The notes below the pieces were generated by a model. It saw only the letters and a list, made by a program, of their open reading frames with translations, had not been told where the DNA came from and did no database searches. Shown here piece by piece: positions 8,601-16,237 of a DNA stretch of 37,851 nucleotides. Source of the DNA: Bacilli bacterium (lineage in GTDB: Bacteria > Bacillota_I > Bacilli_A > RF39 > UBA660); NCBI GenBank assembly GCA_017542065.1, contig JAFXXX010000004.1, positions 1 to 37,851 of the forward strand. The letters are read 5' to 3'. Positions within the stretch are counted from its first letter, which is position 1; each line of letters opens with the position of its first letter. The translations under genes and the position numbers were made by a program.

Positions 8601-8942
8601 CTAATTAAATTCTTCTTCATCTATAAGAGGAATAATATCAATTGCAGGTTCTTCATATGGATGAACTTCTCTTAATTTTGTTACTACTTTTTTTACTTTT
8701 TCAACAGGACAAACTACTTCTAATTTATCTTCTTCTACAAATTCAAGTTTATTATTTTCACCAATATATGGATTTGCATCATCATTTGGTTTAAAAGTTC
8801 CTGTATATTTTGTATACATAGCACAGTCAGTATAATTACCTATTATACCTGCACCTTCTTTGCAAATAGCTTCTCTAACTTCTTCAGTATTATCTACTGG
8901 TACAGTAGTAATTATCTTAACTCTTTTAATATTAAAATTCAT
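8601..8942 (-). CDS. NIF3/YqfO C-terminal-like (PII-like fold) protein
   Basis: 113 residues. The ending VTKLREVHPYEEPAIDIIPL is the hallmark of the PII/CutA-like insert domain found in YqfO/NIF3 proteins and in stand-alone homologues. The N-terminus VKIITTVPVDNTEEVREAI and the middle GAGIIGNYTDCAMYTKYTGTF, which provides the glycine-rich turn, also fit. The catalytic NIF3 metal domain is absent, so this is the isolated domain. Its role is unknown; a ligand-binding or regulatory function is the family guess. An AGGTGA ribosome site selects the ATG at 8942 over the upstream GTG. Confidence 0.75.
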   Translation of the reverse strand: MNFNIKRVKIITTVPVDNTEEVREAICKEGAGIIGNYTDCAMYTKYTGTFKPNDDANPYIGENNKLEFVEEDKLEVVCPVEKVKKVVTKLREVHPYEEPAIDIIPLIDEEEFN

Positions 8943-8951
8943 ATTATTCAC

Positions 8952-9527
8952 CTACTTTATCATACTATTACAAGCATCAAGTATTTCTTTTAATTCAAAT
9001 ACGTTATCTTCTTCACTAATATGACCTTTATTATTAACTACAATAGTTTTAGCATTTAATAACTTTTCAAATTCTTCTTTTTGAGATAATGATACAAAGT
9101 AATCATCATCTGAAAATATACAAGTTATATTAGATGTAAACTTCTTAACTTTTTCAAAATCTATTGGAGTAGTTAACCAAGGTTTAGCTACAATATATGA
9201 TTCTTCTTCCTCTATAGCATAGTCTAATAAGTTAAGCCATGGTGCTACCAAAACTATACCTCCAATATTAGTTATATCTCTTGATTGTAAGTATCTAAGA
9301 ATTGTTTGACAACCAATACTATGACCTACAAAATATGTATTTTCATCTAAATTACTAACTTGTTTATCTAAAAATGATACCCATTCTTCTATTACTGGTT
9401 TATCAGTATTTGGCATATTAAATCTATAAACTGTAGTATTATCATTAGTTAATTCTTTATCTAACCATGGATACCATCCATCATCTTTTGTTCCATCCCA
9501 GCAATGAACTATATATACTTTATTCAT
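8952..9527 (-). CDS. RBBP9/YdeN-type alpha/beta hydrolase
   Basis: 191-residue serine hydrolase of the RBBP9/YdeN family. The N-terminus MNKVYIVHCWDGT is typical, the nucleophile elbow is FVGHSIG (S70), the acid is in CIFSDDDYFV (about D140-142), and the catalytic His is in NNKGHISEE (H169). The start is the ATG at 9527, preceded by AAAAGAGG and overlapping the end of the deformylase-like gene by 8 bp. In-frame upstream codons lie inside that gene and are not needed. Family members hydrolyse esters or peptides; the natural substrate is unknown. Confidence 0.86.
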   Translation of the reverse strand: MNKVYIVHCWDGTKDDGWYPWLDKELTNDNTTVYRFNMPNTDKPVIEEWVSFLDKQVSNLDENTYFVGHSIGCQTILRYLQSRDITNIGGIVLVAPWLNLLDYAIEEEESYIVAKPWLTTPIDFEKVKKFTSNITCIFSDDDYFVSLSQKEEFEKLLNAKTIVVNNKGHISEEDNVFELKEILDACNSMIK

Positions 9528-10119
9528 GTAAACCTCTTTTCTTATCATAAGTAAACACACTATCTTCATTAATAACATTATATGGATTCTTTGTTCTAAA
9601 TTCTCTCATTTGATCTAAAGTCATTAAAGTAGATTCATCTATTCTATCCATATGAAGAATACCATCTAAATGATCATATTCATGACAAAATACTGTTGTT
9701 TCAAATCCTTCAATAGTTTTTTCTTTTCTATTACCATCTATATCAAAATAATCTATATCTATTTTATATGGTCTATCTACTACTCTTACTACATAATTAC
9801 CATTAGAGTATTTACAACTACCACAGCCCTCTAAAAACTTAGTATGACCATACATATTTTTAATAACAGGATTAATATAAACTATTCCTTCGTTATATGA
9901 AGAATTATTATTAGTCATATCTTCTTTAGTATTTCTAATAAATATTATTCTTTTTGGAATACCTATTTGAATAGGTGCTAATGCATAACATTCACTATTA
10001 ACGCAGTATTCACTAACATCTTTTATAATTTCTTTAATATCATCTTTATTAAAGTCTACTAATGAAGAAACATTTCTTAAATATTTTTCATTGTCTTCTA
10101 TTGTTATTCTTTTAAGCAT
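9520..10119 (-). CDS. def: Peptide deformylase-like protein, divergent motif I
   Basis: 199-residue member of the deformylase fold, which normally removes the formyl group from nascent N-terminal methionine. Metal ligands are present: Cys99 in EGCGS and His146/His150 in FCHEYDHLDGIL, with the catalytic Glu147. Motif I, usually GxGxAAxQ, reads CYALAPIQ, keeping only one Ala and the Gln51. Motif II has Gly where Leu is usual. This may be a secondary or specialised deformylase. The ATG at 10119 has AGGTGA upstream, while a GTG nine bases earlier lies inside the ribosome site. The function assignment is good at fold level and less sure for the substrate. Confidence 0.82.
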   Translation of the reverse strand: MLKRITIEDNEKYLRNVSSLVDFNKDDIKEIIKDVSEYCVNSECYALAPIQIGIPKRIIFIRNTKEDMTNNNSSYNEGIVYINPVIKNMYGHTKFLEGCGSCKYSNGNYVVRVVDRPYKIDIDYFDIDGNRKEKTIEGFETTVFCHEYDHLDGILHMDRIDESTLMTLDQMREFRTKNPYNVINEDSVFTYDKKRGLHE

Positions 10120-10128
10120 ATTATTCAC

Positions 10129-10671
10129 CTATTCATCTTTAAAAACATGATCAAAATATTCATCTAAAGAAATATGACTATTTGGTTTAGTAAATTCTAC
10201 TACTACTATTTTTTTTATTTCTTCATCAGTAATATTAAATGTTTTTAATAATTCTAAATACTTATTAAATTGATAATCTAATAATTCTTCTAAAGAATCA
10301 AATTCATGGATACCTCTATTATTACTATCAGAGTTTTCAAACCAGTACCATTTATCACTATCTTGATATATTAAAAATGAATGAACTGGATAAACATTTT
10401 TATAATTTAATCTAACCATTTCAAAGAATGTTCTTACTTCATAATTATTACTTGTAAACCAGTCTCTTTCAAATTCAACTTGATCAAAACAATCTCCATG
10501 TAGAGTTTCTAGTAAATCATCTTTATTTTGAAGAATATATTCTTTTTCCCATTTATCATAAAAATCTTTATCAGTCTTACGATATACTCTTCCAGTTTTA
10601 CCTAAATAACCATATTTAATATTATTAGACATAAACTCTAATAATTCTTCTGGAGTATTAATAGGGCCCAT
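10129..10671 (-). CDS. Hypothetical protein with possible papain/transglutaminase-like Cys-His pair
   Basis: 180 residues, no confident family. LHGDCFDQVEFERDWF (Cys61) at a helix start, followed by VYPVHSFLIYQDSDKWYWFEN (His97, then E112/N113), resembles the Cys-His-Asp/Asn order of transglutaminase-like and papain-like folds. This is inference from motif spacing only. It is the first gene of the long operon running to the left edge. An extended -10 (TGATATAAT) lies just upstream, and the ribosome site is GTAGGTGA. Confidence 0.72.
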   Translation of the reverse strand: MGPINTPEELLEFMSNNIKYGYLGKTGRVYRKTDKDFYDKWEKEYILQNKDDLLETLHGDCFDQVEFERDWFTSNNYEVRTFFEMVRLNYKNVYPVHSFLIYQDSDKWYWFENSDSNNRGIHEFDSLEELLDYQFNKYLELLKTFNITDEEIKKIVVVEFTKPNSHISLDEYFDHVFKDE

Positions 10672-10687
10672 AACATCACCTACTAAA

Positions 10688-10696
10688 ATTATATCA
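10688..10696 (-). promoter_or_regulatory. Extended -10 promoter for the 10671-to-left-edge operon
   Basis: Reading the minus strand, TGATATAAT lies 17 bp before the ATG at 10671. It directly follows the T-tract of the terminator that ends the upstream ydjC unit. The -35 position falls inside that terminator hairpin and is poor, so the TGn extension probably compensates. The predicted leader is only about 10 nt. Confidence 0.6.
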
Positions 10697-10722
10697 TAAA
10701 AAAAGTAGGATTTCTCCTACTT
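10696..10722 (-). terminator. Rho-independent terminator after ydjC-like gene
   Basis: On the minus strand an 8-bp stem AAGTAGGA/TCCTACTT with a GAAA tetraloop is followed by a run of T. It closes the nucleotidyltransferase-TIR-MurL-YdjC unit and separates it from the next operon. Confidence 0.9.
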
Positions 10723-10745
10723 ATTATTTATAAAACAAACACTTT

Positions 10746-11471
10746 TTACAGTTCGTGAAAACTAATTAATTCTATACCGTCAAATAAACCATTTTCTTTA
10801 GCTTGTTTTAATATTTCTAATTCTTTTTCTCTTTCAGTATTATAACTAGTTAAAGACATAGTATGTTCATCCATATATCCAGGATGTACCATTAATTCCA
10901 TAGATATATCTTTATCTTTATACTCATTAATAATACTTTCTAATTTTTCATAAGTAACATCTACTAAAGAAAAATCAGTATTAAATACATCAGGTCTTAC
11001 TACATCACATTCAAATTCATTTCTAATAGGTATATTTCTTTCTTTTGCAATAGCTATTTTGGCTTTTCTAATATTTTCATTAGAGCATGCAAAATGATGT
11101 GTATCTAAATGATCTATTTTAAGTTTTCCATTACTTAGTTCATCTACTTTTTTTAATTGTGCTTGTATTTCATTATAAGCATCTTCATAAGTTAAATTTG
11201 GATTAGTTAACTGAATACTTCTATGAAGAAATTCTCCATTTTCATCAGTTATATGTTCATTTGGAATAATAGGTTTCCCTTTAGTAAAATTAATATGTAA
11301 TCCTACACAATCTATATTATTTTCTAATGCTTTATTAATAGCATACTCAGCTGCTTCCATAGTAACCATTAAAGAAGTACTAGTAACAACACCTGCTTTA
11401 ATACCATCTACTATTCCATCGGTAATACTTTTTGTTAATCCAAAGTCATCTGCATTAATTATTAATCTCAT
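10746..11471 (-). CDS. YdjC/ChbG-family carbohydrate deacetylase
   Basis: 241 residues. The fold family removes acetyl groups from chitooligosaccharides or related N-acetylated sugars using a divalent metal. Metal and catalytic motifs are visible: LIINADDFG at the N-terminus (D7/D8 region), GLHINFT, LDTHHF, and MVHPGY near the C-terminus. Length is normal. The start codon overlaps the stop of the two-TM gene (TAATG). It is the last gene of the TIR/MurL operon and ends at a strong terminator. In that setting a cell-wall-derived N-acetyl sugar is a plausible substrate, but this is inference. Confidence 0.9.
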   Translation of the reverse strand: MRLIINADDFGLTKSITDGIVDGIKAGVVTSTSLMVTMEAAEYAINKALENNIDCVGLHINFTKGKPIIPNEHITDENGEFLHRSIQLTNPNLTYEDAYNEIQAQLKKVDELSNGKLKIDHLDTHHFACSNENIRKAKIAIAKERNIPIRNEFECDVVRPDVFNTDFSLVDVTYEKLESIINEYKDKDISMELMVHPGYMDEHTMSLTSYNTEREKELEILKQAKENGLFDGIELISFHEL

Positions 11472-11773
11472 TATTTACTATTCTTTCTAGAACTCTTAAC
11501 TGCAGAAGCTGCTTTAGTAGCTTTAGTAGTTAGTTCTTCTAAATCTTTAGAATCCATTTTATTATTAATACCATTTTTAAGTTCATCTTCTTTTTTACTA
11601 ACTAAAGCTATTAAGAAAGTAAGTAAACCAGTAATAGATGCAAGTGCTGCTTCATCTAAAGCAAATATAGCATCTGGTACAAATATATCTACTATAGTTA
11701 TTACTCCAAATACAATAGTAGCTACTATTAAAACGATTCTAAGAATATGATATGTCTTAATTTGTTTTTCCAT
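11471..11773 (-). CDS. Small two-transmembrane protein, unknown function
   Basis: 100 residues. Two hydrophobic segments are at about 10-32 (ILRIVLIVATIVFGVITIV) and 43-61 (ASITGLLTFLIALV). A charged, Lys-rich C-terminal tail follows, containing TTKATKAASAVKSSRKNSK. The layout is holin-like but nothing else supports a phage role. The AAAGGAGATAATT ribosome site is strong. It lies between the murL-like and ydjC-like genes, 12 bp and -1 bp away, so it belongs to that operon and may anchor or accompany its products at the membrane. Confidence 0.75.
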   Translation of the reverse strand: MEKQIKTYHILRIVLIVATIVFGVITIVDIFVPDAIFALDEAALASITGLLTFLIALVSKKEDELKNGINNKMDSKDLEELTTKATKAASAVKSSRKNSK

Positions 11774-11785
11774 AATTATCTCCTT

Positions 11786-13102
11786 TTATAATGATTTTTT
11801 TAATACTTTTAAAAAATCGTCTGGAACATTATTATCATAATATAATCTATGAATATCCATATCTATATCTTGATAATAATTATCTTTATATAAATTAACT
11901 AAGTATGATGTATCACCATCATCTATTATTCTATTTAAAGCATATTTAACTTCATCTATTGTACCTATACAATCAAATGGTTTAGTTTCTGCTTCTCCAA
12001 TTAATTCTAAGAATATCTTTTCTAAATCTTTATCATCTAACATATTTGTTCCAAATATATCTACTACTTTGGATTTAGATAAGAATGCTCTTAAAGCTAT
12101 AAATACAAATAAACATTTAGGACATTTACAACACCATTCCCATGGTGTTTTTTTAGAGCCTAAATTACAACTTCTAAATATTTTATGATAACTATCTAAT
12201 TTAGAAAAGATATATGCTATTTGAATTTCTTTAATAGGTCTAAGTAAACTAAAATAATTAATATCTATTTTAAAATACTTTTTAGTATAGTTATAAAAAT
12301 CTTGTTCAAACTCATATGATTTAGAATATTGATGATTTATATTAGTTCCTATTATAGTAGATTCATTAGCAGATCCTTCATTAGATAATACAATATATTT
12401 TCTATTTGTTAGGTATGCTATTAAATATGAAATAAAAGCATATATAGAGCTTATTGGAACATGTCCATTTAAGAATCCTCTATTGTTTAAGTCTATTATT
12501 TTATCTTTATCTATATCTCTTTTAACTGAGTATAACTCAGTATCACCTGAACATTTATAATGTTCTTCTTTAGGGCTAACAGTTAGAGTTTTATTATCTT
12601 GTCCCCTTAATAGTTCTAAAGATACAATAGAATCTTTTCCACCACCAATTGGAATTAGATTTCCACTTCCAGTGTAATTAACGTCTCCTATTTCATCTTT
12701 AGGTCCCTTATTAATAAAAGTAAATAAATCTTTTTCAGATATATTTATTTCATTCTTATACAGGAATTCTCCAAGTCCATTATAATATAGTTTCTTAAAC
12801 CATTCTTGTTCTTCATCCTCTAAATACCCTGCTTCTAAAACAATATTCTTTGGACATACTATTTTATAATAACTAACTAATTCTGCTAAACCTATTCTAA
12901 ATATAATAGCATTTAACAAATTCTTATTTATATCTTTGTTAGTTATAATACTTTTACTAAATGATAGAGATGGGTTAAATGTAGCTAAATTTGGTATTTC
13001 AAATTCAAATACAATTTTGTATTCTTCACCTTCATCTATAAGTTTATAACTACGATAAATTATTACGTTATACGTATTTCTAAGTTCATCAAATTTATGC
13101 AT
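11786..13102 (-). CDS. murL: MurL-like UDP-MurNAc-L-Ala-L-Glu epimerase
   Basis: 438 residues. MurL converts the L-Glu of UDP-MurNAc-L-Ala-L-Glu to D-Glu, replacing the glutamate racemase route with the help of a MurD2-type ligase. Recognisable blocks are an ATP-pyrophosphatase-like PIGGGKDSIVSLELL (151-165), LSNEGSANES (239-248), NHQYSKSYEFE (256-266), SLLRPIKEI (285-293), SCN (311-313), and the cysteine cluster WCCKCPKC (323-330). The order and length agree with that family as I recall it. The gene lies 17 bp after the TIR gene in one operon, an unusual setting. A family relative with another substrate cannot be excluded. Confidence 0.8.
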   Translation of the reverse strand: MHKFDELRNTYNVIIYRSYKLIDEGEEYKIVFEFEIPNLATFNPSLSFSKSIITNKDINKNLLNAIIFRIGLAELVSYYKIVCPKNIVLEAGYLEDEEQEWFKKLYYNGLGEFLYKNEINISEKDLFTFINKGPKDEIGDVNYTGSGNLIPIGGGKDSIVSLELLRGQDNKTLTVSPKEEHYKCSGDTELYSVKRDIDKDKIIDLNNRGFLNGHVPISSIYAFISYLIAYLTNRKYIVLSNEGSANESTIIGTNINHQYSKSYEFEQDFYNYTKKYFKIDINYFSLLRPIKEIQIAYIFSKLDSYHKIFRSCNLGSKKTPWEWCCKCPKCLFVFIALRAFLSKSKVVDIFGTNMLDDKDLEKIFLELIGEAETKPFDCIGTIDEVKYALNRIIDDGDTSYLVNLYKDNYYQDIDMDIHRLYYDNNVPDDFLKVLKKSL

Positions 13103-13119
13103 ACATTTACCTCTTTATC

Positions 13120-15474
13120 TTATTTTAAATATTCTTTTGCTTCTTTTAATAAATCATCTAAAGTATATATCTTTAGTGAATAAAACTTATTATTTGTTTT
13201 AATAATTAATTTATCTTTATCTACTGCACATAATTTATTAACTCTACCAACTTTATTATAGTTTTTATCAATTATATATACGTAAGATATATCACCAACA
13301 TATATTCTTCCATATACATCTTTACCATAATATGCATCAGCATCATGAATACCTGTTACTGTGTTTAACAAAGTTTTATCTTTTACATTATAAATAGCTA
13401 ATTCATTATTAATATAATATACAAATAATAAAGTTTTCTTATCATCATAGAACATCTTTGATATTAAGTTCTTATTTTGAACATCATATTCTTCTTTTAA
13501 CTTTTTAACATCAGAAGTTCCTAGATTTTTAATCTTTGGTTCTTCATAAGTTTTATCTATTTCTTTTAATCTTGTATTATTATTTTGAGCATAATAGATA
13601 ACTCTATTTTCATTATATGGAACTAATAGGAATCCTTTTTCAGCTTTAGCTACTTTTGAATATCTTTCTAAATTAAATGTAAACTTAGCATCATATTGTA
13701 AATTAGTTCCTTTTTCTCTATCAATATAATTTACTTTACCACCTGTAGTAAATGCTAAATATACTTCTTCATCTGTAAATCCATATATATCCATTATTTC
13801 ACTCTTAGTATTAAATCTATTTAAAAGATTACCATTTTCATCTAATACATCTAATTCATTATTATGAACAAGTAATACATGATTAATATCATCTACTAGA
13901 GATTTATATAGATATTTACCCCATACATCATCTTGTTTATAAGTCCAATTAACTCTATTTTCTTTATAGTTATATGAAACTGCTACTAAACAGTATTCTG
14001 AACCAGTAGATCTATTTAATAACATATAAACATTATCACCAGTAGTAAACATACCAGATGTATATCCAGCATCTACTTTAAGACTATTTATTTCTTTTTG
14101 ATTTTCTAATTCTATTACTCTAACAGTTAAAGTATCATTATCTATTTGATAGAAGCTTTCTTCAGTTACTGTAAATAGATATTTATAGTCTTCAGAGAAA
14201 TACATTTCATCATTGAAGTATTCACTAGTAGTATAAACTCCTAATTCTTTATTTTCTTCTACACCATAAACATGTAATTCTTGTCTATTAGTATAAACAA
14301 TATATTTTCCATCCATACTACCTTTAATAGACATATATACACTATCTTTTTCTCTATCTATAGTTTTAATTAATTTTCCATCTTTAGTATTTAAGATATT
14401 TATTCCACCATCTTTATTTATGTATGCAAATACATCATCACCTGCAAATGTAAATGAATAATTATCCATAGAATTACTTGATATATCTTTATAAGAAGAT
14501 ATCATTTTAAGTGTTTTAGTATCCCATAAAGAAAGTACTTCTGATTCATCATAAATAAGTGCATACTTAGATGTTTTAGAGTCTTTAATAAAGTCTACTA
14601 CACCATCAGTTTTAATTTCCGAAACAGCTTTATATGTAGTACTAGAATCATATACACCAAGAGCATCTACTAAAGCATATTCTGCATCTGAAGTATATGG
14701 CATTTTAACACCATTAAACTTAGTTAATGATTCATATGCTTCTTTAACAGCATCATATCTACTATCATTATCTAATGATTTTTCAGAACTTTCACTTAAA
14801 GATAATGCTTGATGTAATTTTAATGTCTTTGATTGACTACTAATCTTTATAAGCATAATAGATGAATATAAAGAGAATAGTATAAAGAATACTGCTATAG
14901 ATCCTATAATCATTAATCTTCTTTTTTGTTCTCTTTGTTTATGTCTTTGTTTTAAATCATCATAATCAAGTTTATACATAGGAGCAACTAATCTTAATAC
15001 TTCTTCTTTTATTTTCTTAAGTATTTCTTTTTTACTAGTTCCTCTTACATCAGCAGCTAAAGGTTCAATTATCTTACCTTTATCATGTAATAATTCTTCT
15101 GGAAAAGAATCTGCTGGTTCTCCCTCAATTAATACACAAAAGATATTTTCTCTACCTCTAATTTTCTTAAAAGTCTCTATTTCTTTTTTACACCATAAAG
15201 AGTCTTTTAATCTAGGAGAACAAATAACTATTAAGTATTTAGAATTATTTAAAGCATCGATAATAGGATCCTCTAAATTACTTGAAAGTGGTAATTCATC
15301 TTGATCTCTAAATACTCTTTTAATACTTCTTCCTGTAATACCTAATTTTTCTTTTACATTCTTAGGTAAATCATAGTTTTCTAAAGTTTTATGTAGGTTC
15401 TCTGCTACAAACTTATCTAAATCACAATGTCTATAACTTATAAACGCATCATACTTATAATTTTTATCTTCCAT
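13120..15474 (-). CDS. TIR domain - transmembrane - beta-propeller protein
   Basis: 784 residues. The N-terminal TIR domain (about 6-165) opens with YDAFISYRHCD and contains VFRDQDELPLSSNL and the SLWCKKE block. Glu98 there sits where TIR NADases have their catalytic Glu. A basic stretch (KQREQKRR) leads into one transmembrane helix at about 187-209. The remaining 570 residues form WD40/quinoprotein-like repeats with sheets such as SLWDTKTLK, INILNTKDGKLI and LAIYNVKDKTLL, probably outside the cell. It looks like a sensor whose propeller controls an intracellular TIR. Its start overlaps the nucleotidyltransferase gene by 11 bp, and MurL follows. Confidence 0.88.
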   Translation of the reverse strand: MEDKNYKYDAFISYRHCDLDKFVAENLHKTLENYDLPKNVKEKLGITGRSIKRVFRDQDELPLSSNLEDPIIDALNNSKYLIVICSPRLKDSLWCKKEIETFKKIRGRENIFCVLIEGEPADSFPEELLHDKGKIIEPLAADVRGTSKKEILKKIKEEVLRLVAPMYKLDYDDLKQRHKQREQKRRLMIIGSIAVFFILFSLYSSIMLIKISSQSKTLKLHQALSLSESSEKSLDNDSRYDAVKEAYESLTKFNGVKMPYTSDAEYALVDALGVYDSSTTYKAVSEIKTDGVVDFIKDSKTSKYALIYDESEVLSLWDTKTLKMISSYKDISSNSMDNYSFTFAGDDVFAYINKDGGINILNTKDGKLIKTIDREKDSVYMSIKGSMDGKYIVYTNRQELHVYGVEENKELGVYTTSEYFNDEMYFSEDYKYLFTVTEESFYQIDNDTLTVRVIELENQKEINSLKVDAGYTSGMFTTGDNVYMLLNRSTGSEYCLVAVSYNYKENRVNWTYKQDDVWGKYLYKSLVDDINHVLLVHNNELDVLDENGNLLNRFNTKSEIMDIYGFTDEEVYLAFTTGGKVNYIDREKGTNLQYDAKFTFNLERYSKVAKAEKGFLLVPYNENRVIYYAQNNNTRLKEIDKTYEEPKIKNLGTSDVKKLKEEYDVQNKNLISKMFYDDKKTLLFVYYINNELAIYNVKDKTLLNTVTGIHDADAYYGKDVYGRIYVGDISYVYIIDKNYNKVGRVNKLCAVDKDKLIIKTNNKFYSLKIYTLDDLLKEAKEYLK

Positions 15475-15847
15475 TTAAATCACCTTTCATATATTCTTCT
15501 ACTACTTTTATTTTTGAAATATCCTTTTCTCTTTTATTAGTAATTAAATATTTATAATAATCATGTATTTCTTGTAGATAGTAACCATCTATTAATTCTC
15601 TTTTACCATCCATAGAATCAACACAGCATTCAATTTTATCATTAATTATATACCATTTTTCATCTTTAGGTTTTACATCATAATATTTTTTAAATTCTTC
15701 TAAACCTTTTTTAGTAACAGCTAAATCTAAATCATTTACTGTTTTCCAAATTCCTCTAACTACTAAAGCACAAGTAGATAAAACAGTATATTCATTTTTA
15801 TCAACTGGAATACTATCTAATAGTTTAAATATTTCATTTTTATCCAT
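15464..15847 (-). CDS. Small nucleotidyltransferase-fold protein (AbiEii/MNT-like)
   Basis: 127 residues. YTVLSTCALVVRGIWKTVND leads to DLDLAV, matching the minimal pol-beta nucleotidyltransferase pattern of a small-residue turn followed by DxD (D39, D41). The match is closest to AbiEii-like/MNT proteins, several of which act as toxins or antitoxins. The usual GG/GS turn is ST, so activity is uncertain. The short C-terminus is helical and charged. It is the first gene of the TIR/MurL operon, behind TGGTATTAT and an AGGTGG ribosome site, and it overlaps the TIR gene by 11 bp. Confidence 0.72.
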   Translation of the reverse strand: MDKNEIFKLLDSIPVDKNEYTVLSTCALVVRGIWKTVNDLDLAVTKKGLEEFKKYYDVKPKDEKWYIINDKIECCVDSMDGKRELIDGYYLQEIHDYYKYLITNKREKDISKIKVVEEYMKGDLNGR

Positions 15848-15864
15848 TTAAACCACCTATATAT

Positions 15865-15873
15865 ATAATACCA
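15865..15873 (-). promoter_or_regulatory. Extended -10 promoter of the nucleotidyltransferase-TIR-MurL operon
   Basis: The minus strand carries TGGTATTAT 18 bp before the ATG at 15847, directly after the terminator of the zinc-ribbon genes. No further promoter or terminator is apparent until 10722. All five genes should therefore be made from one transcript of about 5.1 kb. Confidence 0.6.
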
Positions 15874-15875
15874 TA

Positions 15876-15905
15876 ATAAAAAGATTAAGATATATCTTAA
15901 TCTTT
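15876..15905 (-). terminator. Terminator overlapping the stop of the first zinc-ribbon gene
   Basis: A perfect 13-bp palindromic stem (AAAGATTAAGATA and its complement) is followed by T-rich sequence on the minus strand. The TAA stop of the 15904 gene lies at the stem base. Confidence 0.85.
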
Positions 15906-16233
15906 ATTTTTGTAAAATAGCTGATATTATATATGACAAAAACCATAATGTCATACCTACAGCAGAAATAATTATTCCTACCATTGCAGGTTTCTTTCCA
16001 ATATCATTATGTCTTTTAGCATAACAGTATCCAATTATAGATAATGCTAATCCTACATTAGGAATCATAATTCCAAACACTATTCCTAAAGTTGCAAATT
16101 TATTATAAGTTACTTCTTCATCGTCACTAAAAAAACTATGTTTATATTCACCTTTATTAGCAGTTCCACATTCTACGCAAAATGTTGCATCAATATCCAT
16201 TGGTTTACCACATCTTGTACAATATTTTTTCAT
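15904..16233 (-). CDS. Zinc-ribbon membrane protein (DUF4190-like), copy 1
   Basis: 109 residues. The N-terminal zinc ribbon is CTRCGKPMDIDATFCVEC, two CxxC knuckles. A spacer follows, then two hydrophobic segments (FATLGIVFGIMIPNVGLALSIIGY and about 85-106), as in DUF4190-type membrane proteins. It shares this plan with the next two genes and is probably a duplicate. The gap to copy 2 is only 4 bp, and its weak ribosome site lies in the end of that gene. Function is unknown; the ribbon should face the cytoplasm. Confidence 0.82.
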   Translation of the reverse strand: MKKYCTRCGKPMDIDATFCVECGTANKGEYKHSFFSDDEEVTYNKFATLGIVFGIMIPNVGLALSIIGYCYAKRHNDIGKKPAMVGIIISAVGMTLWFLSYIISAILQK

Positions 16234-16237
16234 ATTT

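Noticed and set aside
8952-9578. Longer N-terminus for the RBBP9-like gene (start at 9578)
   Set aside because: The extra 17 codons lie inside the deformylase gene and do not look like the family. AAAAGAGG supports the ATG at 9527.
11471-11773. Phage holin
   Set aside because: The two-span layout is holin-like, but there is no endolysin or other phage gene nearby and the gene is embedded in the MurL operon.
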